Shown here piece by piece: positions 6,223 to 10,285 of a stretch of DNA of 10,285 nucleotides. The DNA lies in NCBI GenBank assembly GCA_903871435.1, contig CAIQGU010000186.1, forward strand, positions 1 to 10,285. The letters run 5' to 3'. Position 1 is the first letter of the stretch; every line of letters begins with the position of its first letter. The notes beneath the pieces were generated by a model that was not told the origin of the DNA, did not search any database, and saw only the letters and a list, made by a program, of their open reading frames with translations. A program made the translations under genes and the position numbers. This DNA comes from an uncultured Burkholderiales bacterium. GTDB taxonomy: Bacteria; Pseudomonadota; Gammaproteobacteria; Burkholderiales; Burkholderiaceae_F.

Positions 6223-7539
6223 ATGAGAACCCTGCTGTGCGCGGCCGCTGCGATCACGGTTTCCCTGCTCACCGCCTGTGGCAGCGGTAGCGGCACCACG
6301 ACTCCGGCCACCATCCGCGTGGTCAACGACACCACCGCGCCCAATGTCACGCTCAGCCTCAATGGCCTGGCAACCGTGTCGGCCGCCACGCAGGTCACGA
6401 GCGGCTATGCCTCCGTCACGCCCTCCACTTACACCCTCAGCGTTGCCACCCCCACGGGCCTGACCGGCGCCGCCAGCTCGGTCGGCCTGGGCACTGCGCA
6501 AAATTACACGGCGCTGGCCTACGAACGCGGCAACAATATCTACTCCGCGGTGTATTCGGATAATCAGGCGACCCCCTCCACCGGTTTTTCCTCGCTCGAT
6601 GTAGCCAATGTCTCCAGCGATGCCGGCCCGCTCGATATCTACCTGGTGCCCCACAGCGCCGGCACGCCCTCGCTCACCGGCTACCAGCCCACGTTCTCGT
6701 CGGTGCAAGGCCTGTCCACGGCCACCACGCTGGCCTCGACGGCGCCCGCTTCCGGCAGCACCGCGGCCATCGCCTGGGACATCGTCGTGACCAAGGCAGC
6801 GGCGCCCAACGACGTGCGGCTGACGCTGTCCAATCCCAATTTTGTTTCGGCGCAGCCCTATACGCTGGTGCTGACCGCCACTGCGGGTGGTGGCCTGGTC
6901 AACTCCGTGCTGATACCCCAGGGCCTCACCACGGCGGTCTTCACGCCCTCCAGCCAGGCGCGTGTGCGCGTCTGGTCGGCGCTGCCGATTGCGAGCGCTA
7001 TCCCGGTTACTGTGCAGGTGGGCACCACTACGCTTAGCGTCGCCAATGCCCCTTCGCCCACGCCGTACCAGCTGGTTCCCGCGCTGTCGACCGTTACCGC
7101 CATATCGCTGAATGGCTCCCCTATCGCGACCTTGCCAACCGGCTCCTTCGCTGCCGGCGGTGACTACACGATTTTGATCTACGGTGCCGGGACCCCGTCC
7201 TCCGGCGTCGCAGCAGCGCTCATCCTTACGGACAACAATCAGGTGGTCGCTAACTATGCCAGCGTCCGCCTCATCAACGCAGCCGTGCCCGGATCGGGTG
7301 GCCTGACCATGTATGTGGCCAATGCCGAGGGGGCCAGTAGCGTCACCTATCCGACAGCGTCAACCGGAACGGCGGCCTATGTCTACACCGGCGTGAAACC
7401 GGCGTCGGCCGCACCCATCAACCTGATTGGTTCCGGTTATACGGGGGCCCAGTCGAACGGTCAGTTCACCAGTGGCTCGGTGTACACGGCCATGGTGTAC
7501 GACGCTGCGCTGCCGCCGCTGATCGTGCAGGATCGCTAA
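6223..7539 (+). CDS. DUF4397 domain lipoprotein
   Basis: This is a predicted lipoprotein of 438 residues. From the ATG at 6223 it begins MRTLLCAAAAITVSLLTAC, a lipoprotein signal with lipobox LTAC and lipidated C19; an in-frame ATG at 6211 adds four residues and is equally possible. The residues after Cys (GSGSG) lack Asp at +2, so outer-membrane sorting is expected. The rest is a secreted Ala/Ser/Thr/Gly-rich beta protein with two DUF4397-like repeats: one starting at ATIRVVNDTTAPNVTLSLNG (about 29) and one at ASVRLINAAVPGSGGLTMYV (about 346), each followed by a Tyr/Thr-rich strand pattern. The family is frequent in betaproteobacteria and has no established role; a surface or envelope role is likely. 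The gene is monocistronic and ends at a strong hairpin terminator. Neither start has a convincing Shine-Dalgarno. Confidence 0.85.
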   Translation: MRTLLCAAAAITVSLLTACGSGSGTTTPATIRVVNDTTAPNVTLSLNGLATVSAATQVTSGYASVTPSTYTLSVATPTGLTGAASSVGLGTAQNYTALAYERGNNIYSAVYSDNQATPSTGFSSLDVANVSSDAGPLDIYLVPHSAGTPSLTGYQPTFSSVQGLSTATTLASTAPASGSTAAIAWDIVVTKAAAPNDVRLTLSNPNFVSAQPYTLVLTATAGGGLVNSVLIPQGLTTAVFTPSSQARVRVWSALPIASAIPVTVQVGTTTLSVANAPSPTPYQLVPALSTVTAISLNGSPIATLPTGSFAAGGDYTILIYGAGTPSSGVAAALILTDNNQVVANYASVRLINAAVPGSGGLTMYVANAEGASSVTYPTASTGTAAYVYTGVKPASAAPINLIGSGYTGAQSNGQFTSGSVYTAMVYDAALPPLIVQDR

Positions 7540-7561
7540 GCCGCTTACCGGCCGTATCAAT

Positions 7562-7593
7562 AAAAAACCGGGCCATCGCTGCCCGGTTTTTTT
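7562..7593. terminator. strong bidirectional intrinsic terminator
   Basis: A perfect 12-bp stem pairs 7562-7573 with 7581-7592, with a CATCGCT loop. The GC core CCGGGC is flanked by an A-tract on the left and a T7 run on the right. It sits 22 bases after the DUF4397 stop and 54 bases beyond the EAL gene stop on the other strand, so it can end both convergent transcripts. Confidence 0.93.
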
Positions 7594-7646
7594 GCCTCTA
7601 CTTTTATCGCGCGTGCCGCAGAACCGCGCCTCGGGCCGCCTTGGCG

Positions 7647-8918
7647 CTACAGACTCGGATCCCAGCTTTGCAGCGCCGCCTCATCGGCCAGCGCGAAGCG
7701 CTCGCCATCGAGGCTGCGCAGCCAGGCTGCGGCCTCGGGCACGGGCACGGGCCGAGAAATCAGGAAGCCCTGGACGTCGCTGCAACCGGCCTCGATGACG
7801 GCGGTGAGTTCGCCGCGGGTTTCGACTCCCTCGGCCACGACCTCCAGTCCGAGGCGGCTGCCCAGCATGGCGCAGGACGACACCACGGCCTGCTTGAATT
7901 TGTCCGTTTCGATTCCCTTGATGAAATAGCGCTCGATCTTGAGCTCGGAAAAGGGAATCTTGGTGAGCTGAGTGAAGCTCGAGTAGGCCGTGCCGAAATC
8001 GTCGACGGAGAGATTGAATCCGAACATGCGGATCCGGGCCGTGTTCTCGATGGCCAGGGCCGGATTGGACATGGCCTCGTCCTCGGTGATCTCGATGGTG
8101 ATCCAGCTCGGATCCAGGCCCACGGCTTCGACACGCTCCACCAGCTTCTCGCAGAAGCTGTAGTCCGAGATGAGGCTCAGGGGCACGTTCACCGAGGCCC
8201 CGACGCCGATTCCATCGTTGAGGCAGTCCATCAGGAACGTAACGATCTGGTCGAACATCTGTAGCGTGGCCGACCGCAGCAGGCCCGCATTGCCCAGCGG
8301 TTCGATCAGCTGGGCCGGTGAAATCACGTGGCCTTCCACACCCACCCCGCGCATGAGCGCTTCGAAACCGGTGATGCGGTGGGTGCTCAGACGCATCTTG
8401 GGTTGCATGTACGCGCGGATGCCACCGTGGTCGACCAGGTATTGGAGATCGGCCGTGGGCAGCGGCGGGCAGATGGCAATGCGCTGGCGCCGCTGGCAGC
8501 CCGTTGCGCGGAAGGCGTCGAACTGCGGCAGCGCCGCGGTCAGGCGTAGCGGCATGTCGGCATGGCCGGCCACCCGCACGCCGTGTGCTTCACAGAGCGA
8601 CTCGGCTGCCTTCACGACGGACCGTTGCTGGCGCGAAACGAAAAATATGCCTGGTGCGTTGCGGATGGTAGCCAGGCGGCGTATGAGTTCAAAGGCATCG
8701 CCATCGGGCAGCCGGACACGGGTGATCAGCAGGTCGGGCGGCGTGTCGGTGCGGTCCAGGGCTTCCATGACCTCCGCCAGGGTATTGAAGCCGCGCGATA
8801 CCGCCCAGCCCCGTCCGCTCAGCGCATCGATCAGCGGCTGCGTTTCCGACACGGTCGGCAGCAGGGTCCAGGCCTGCAGCACGTCGGTCGTGATGAACGG
8901 GGCGGTGAGGTCGCTCAT
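7647..8918 (-). CDS. degenerate receiver-EAL domain protein, predicted cyclic-di-GMP phosphodiesterase
   Basis: A 423-residue cytoplasmic protein. Residues 14-130 look like a response-regulator receiver (DLLITRVRLPDGDAFELIRRL) in which the phosphoacceptor Asp is replaced by Arg (R67) and the Lys-Pro pair by Met-Pro (M122-P123), so it should not be phosphorylated. Residues about 160-405 form an EAL domain with all usual catalytic positions: FEALMR (E186), N244, EITE (E276, E279), DDFG (D306, D307), K327 in LKIERYF, AEGVE (E363) and Q383 in VQGF. It should therefore hydrolyse c-di-GMP to pGpG. The layout resembles RocR of Pseudomonas, but with a dead receiver. I chose the ATG at 8918 because the receiver fold starts soon after it; an in-frame GTG at 9023 would add 35 low-complexity residues and overlap the upstream gene. 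No Shine-Dalgarno is seen; a pyrimidine-rich tract precedes the start. Confidence 0.9.
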   Translation of the reverse strand: MSDLTAPFITTDVLQAWTLLPTVSETQPLIDALSGRGWAVSRGFNTLAEVMEALDRTDTPPDLLITRVRLPDGDAFELIRRLATIRNAPGIFFVSRQQRSVVKAAESLCEAHGVRVAGHADMPLRLTAALPQFDAFRATGCQRRQRIAICPPLPTADLQYLVDHGGIRAYMQPKMRLSTHRITGFEALMRGVGVEGHVISPAQLIEPLGNAGLLRSATLQMFDQIVTFLMDCLNDGIGVGASVNVPLSLISDYSFCEKLVERVEAVGLDPSWITIEITEDEAMSNPALAIENTARIRMFGFNLSVDDFGTAYSSFTQLTKIPFSELKIERYFIKGIETDKFKQAVVSSCAMLGSRLGLEVVAEGVETRGELTAVIEAGCSDVQGFLISRPVPVPEAAAWLRSLDGERFALADEAALQSWDPSL

Positions 8919-8992
8919 GTGGCTGGGGAGGGGGGAGCCGTGCGGATCCGGGCCGCTGTAGTCGTCGTCACGCTGGCTGTCGGGTTGAGGGG

Positions 8993-9388
8993 CTATGCGA
9001 CCGTGGGACGCACTTCCGCGCACAGCGTGCGCAGGTCGTCCAGGAAGATGGGTTTGATGAGCATGCGATCGAAGCCCGCGGCCAGGATGCGCTCGCGATC
9101 ATCTTCCATGCCGTGCGCCGTGTACGCCACGATGGTGAGATCCGTGAGACCCAGGTCGTTGCGGATGCGCCGGCACGTTTCCTCGCCGTCCATTTCCTGC
9201 ATGCGCAGGTCCAGAAGCAGCAAGTCGAAGGTGCGGCTCTTGAGTTGCTCCAGGGCAAGCAAGCCCGACTCGACCTGAACGGACGTCCAGCCGAGCCGCC
9301 GCAGCATCTGCCCCGTGACATTGCGGTTCACCGCATTGTCATCGACGATGAGGGCGAGGGGTTGGTCTTTTCCTGTACTGCTGTCCAT
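8993..9388 (-). CDS. single-domain response regulator (CheY-like receiver)
   Basis: A 131-residue stand-alone receiver domain with no output domain. All key residues are present: the acidic pair D16-D17 in IVDDN, phosphoacceptor D60 in LLLLDLRMQEMDG, T90 in VAYTAHG and K112 in LIKPI. The sequence style (VDDNAVNRNVTGQMLRRLG) is that of receivers from hybrid histidine kinases. The ATG at 9388 has GGGA eight bases upstream and starts right before the fold; a longer reading from 9499 adds an Arg-rich, unstructured stretch and is unlikely. It lies 74 bases upstream of the pseudo-receiver-EAL gene on the same strand, so the two are probably co-transcribed and may work together: a phosphorylatable partner for a phosphodiesterase that has lost its own site. 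No histidine kinase is in the window, so the phosphodonor is unknown. Confidence 0.9.
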   Translation of the reverse strand: MDSSTGKDQPLALIVDDNAVNRNVTGQMLRRLGWTSVQVESGLLALEQLKSRTFDLLLLDLRMQEMDGEETCRRIRNDLGLTDLTIVAYTAHGMEDDRERILAAGFDRMLIKPIFLDDLRTLCAEVRPTVA

Positions 9389-9667
9389 TGATTTTTTCCC
9401 GTGCCGTCGCCCTTGGCGCTGCCGCTGTTGATATTCGGCGCGCCCTGCCGGCGCACGCCGCCGACAAACATGCCCACCGCAACATTCCCGCCGAAACATG
9501 CGGGCCTTTGGGACTCCACGCTAATGGCTGGCTGCCTCCAGCAATGCGCGGGAAAGCGGCCCGTAGGGTAGGCAATCCGGTGGATCGCCCGTGGGCGGTG
9601 TCGGCTGCATCGCGTTGCCGGGTTATGCTCACTATCCCATGCAACCCCAACCCGAGGATCCCTCAAT
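9389..9667. other. divergent intergenic region between receiver gene and yceI
   Basis: This 279-base stretch must hold the promoters of the receiver-EAL unit (leftward) and of yceI (rightward). I see only short inverted repeats, CCCGC-N8-GCGGG near 9488 and CGCCCGTGGGCG near 9587, and no clear -35/-10 pair. The open frames through it on both strands are Arg/Pro-rich and have no family features. Confidence 0.4.
9654..9658 (+). promoter_or_regulatory. ribosome binding site of the YceI-family gene
   Basis: GAGGA lies nine bases before the ATG at 9668, supporting this start, which also gives a proper signal peptide. Confidence 0.6.
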
Positions 9668-10240
9668 ATGCTCCGCAAATGCCTGGCAGTAACCGCTCTT
9701 GCCATCCTTGCCGCCCATCCCGCCCGGGCTGCGTCCGACACCTTCGATCTTGACGCCACCCATACCTACCCCAGTTTTGAAATCAACCACCTTGGGTTTT
9801 CCGTGATGCGCGGCACTTTCAATTCCACGACGGGAACGCTGAGCTACGACCAGCAGTCCCACGCCGGCAGCGTCAAGGCCACCATCGATGTGGCCTCCAT
9901 CAGCACCGGGTTCGCCAAGCGCGACGAACACCTGCGCAGCAAGGACTTTTTCAACGTCGAGAAATTCCCCACGGCAGCGTTCTCGGCAGACAACTTCACC
10001 CTGCAGGCCGATAAGCCCGTGACCGTGGCCGGCAGCCTGACCCTGCTGGGCGTCACCAAGCCGGTTAGCCTGAACGTCCAGGCTACCCAGTGTGGCAAGC
10101 GCATGGGCCAGGATTACGTTTGCGGCGCCATCGTCAGCACGACCATCAAGCGCTCCGAATGGGGCATGAACACCTATGTGCCCTATATCGGTGACGAAGT
10201 GAAGATCCAGGTCGAGGTCGAGGCCATCAAGAAGCCCTGA
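9668..10240 (+). CDS. yceI: YceI-family periplasmic protein
   Basis: A 190-residue exported protein of the YceI family, a lipocalin-like beta-barrel that binds long isoprenoid or similar hydrophobic ligands in the periplasm. The Sec signal (LRKCLAVTALAILAAHPARA) is likely cut after ARA at residue 21. Family motifs are clear: HLGFSVMRGTF (41-51), RDEHLRSKDFFNVEKFP (85-101), LTLLGVTKPVSL (124-135) and RSEWGMNTYVPYIGDEVKI (162-180). Length is near E. coli YceI (191). Two cysteines, C142 and C152, flank a short loop and could form a disulfide after export. The exact ligand is unknown; relatives are linked to stress, pH and polyprenoid handling. The gene stands alone, divergent from the receiver-EAL pair, with a hairpin just after it. 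The symbol is used at family level. Confidence 0.92.
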   Translation: MLRKCLAVTALAILAAHPARAASDTFDLDATHTYPSFEINHLGFSVMRGTFNSTTGTLSYDQQSHAGSVKATIDVASISTGFAKRDEHLRSKDFFNVEKFPTAAFSADNFTLQADKPVTVAGSLTLLGVTKPVSLNVQATQCGKRMGQDYVCGAIVSTTIKRSEWGMNTYVPYIGDEVKIQVEVEAIKKP

Positions 10241-10259
10241 CCCATTGCGCTGTGCCGGC

Positions 10260-10285
10260 TTCGGGGGCGCGTTCGCGCTCCCGAA
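10260..10285 (+). terminator. hairpin after yceI, probable terminator cut by the window edge
   Basis: TTCGGGGGCGCG pairs with CGCTCCCGAA-side bases through to 10285, a nearly perfect 12-bp stem (one G-T pair) with a tiny loop, starting 20 bases after the yceI stop. Whether a T-run follows cannot be seen. Confidence 0.55.

Noticed and set aside
9401..9667. Small protein genes in the region between the receiver and yceI
   Set aside because: Frames are Arg/Pro/Ala-rich, have no recognisable ribosome binding site or family, and run into the flanking genes on the wrong frame.

Overview
The window is GC-rich chromosomal DNA with tightly packed genes and high-GC third codon positions. Several genes resemble families common in Burkholderiales: an NMT1/THI5-type ABC system, a two-repeat PRC-barrel protein, a DUF4397 lipoprotein, eutBC without a microcompartment operon, and a YceI protein with a cysteine pair. 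A betaproteobacterium, perhaps of the Alcaligenaceae, is plausible. That is an inference from gene content, because there is no rRNA or other marker to test it.

Layout from left to right. (1) Positions 1-1364, minus strand: an ABC uptake pair, with a periplasmic substrate-binding protein followed by the N-terminal third of its ATPase, cut by the window edge and joined by an ATGA overlap. (2) 1637-2476, plus: a tandem PRC-barrel protein whose stop codon lies in a four-copy 13-bp tandem repeat, followed by a structured inverted repeat. (3) 2694-3632, plus: a stand-alone cyoE (haem O synthase), overlapping tail-to-tail with the next operon. (4) 3616-5923, minus: eutB-eutC, the two subunits of adenosylcobalamin-dependent ethanolamine ammonia-lyase, translationally coupled. 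(5) 6223-7539, plus: a DUF4397 lipoprotein ending at a strong bidirectional terminator. (6) 7647-9388, minus: a two-gene signalling unit made of an intact single-domain receiver and a c-di-GMP phosphodiesterase (EAL) with a degenerate receiver. (7) 9668-10240, plus: an exported YceI-family protein with a hairpin at the window edge.

The functional groupings are local pairs: SBP with ATPase, EutB with EutC, receiver with pseudo-receiver-EAL. I see no mobile element, phage, CRISPR, tRNA or rRNA, and no convincing large new system. The points most worth a second look are the intact/degenerate receiver pair beside the EAL domain, the 13-bp repeat over a stop codon, and the convergent cyoE/eutC overlap without an intervening terminator.
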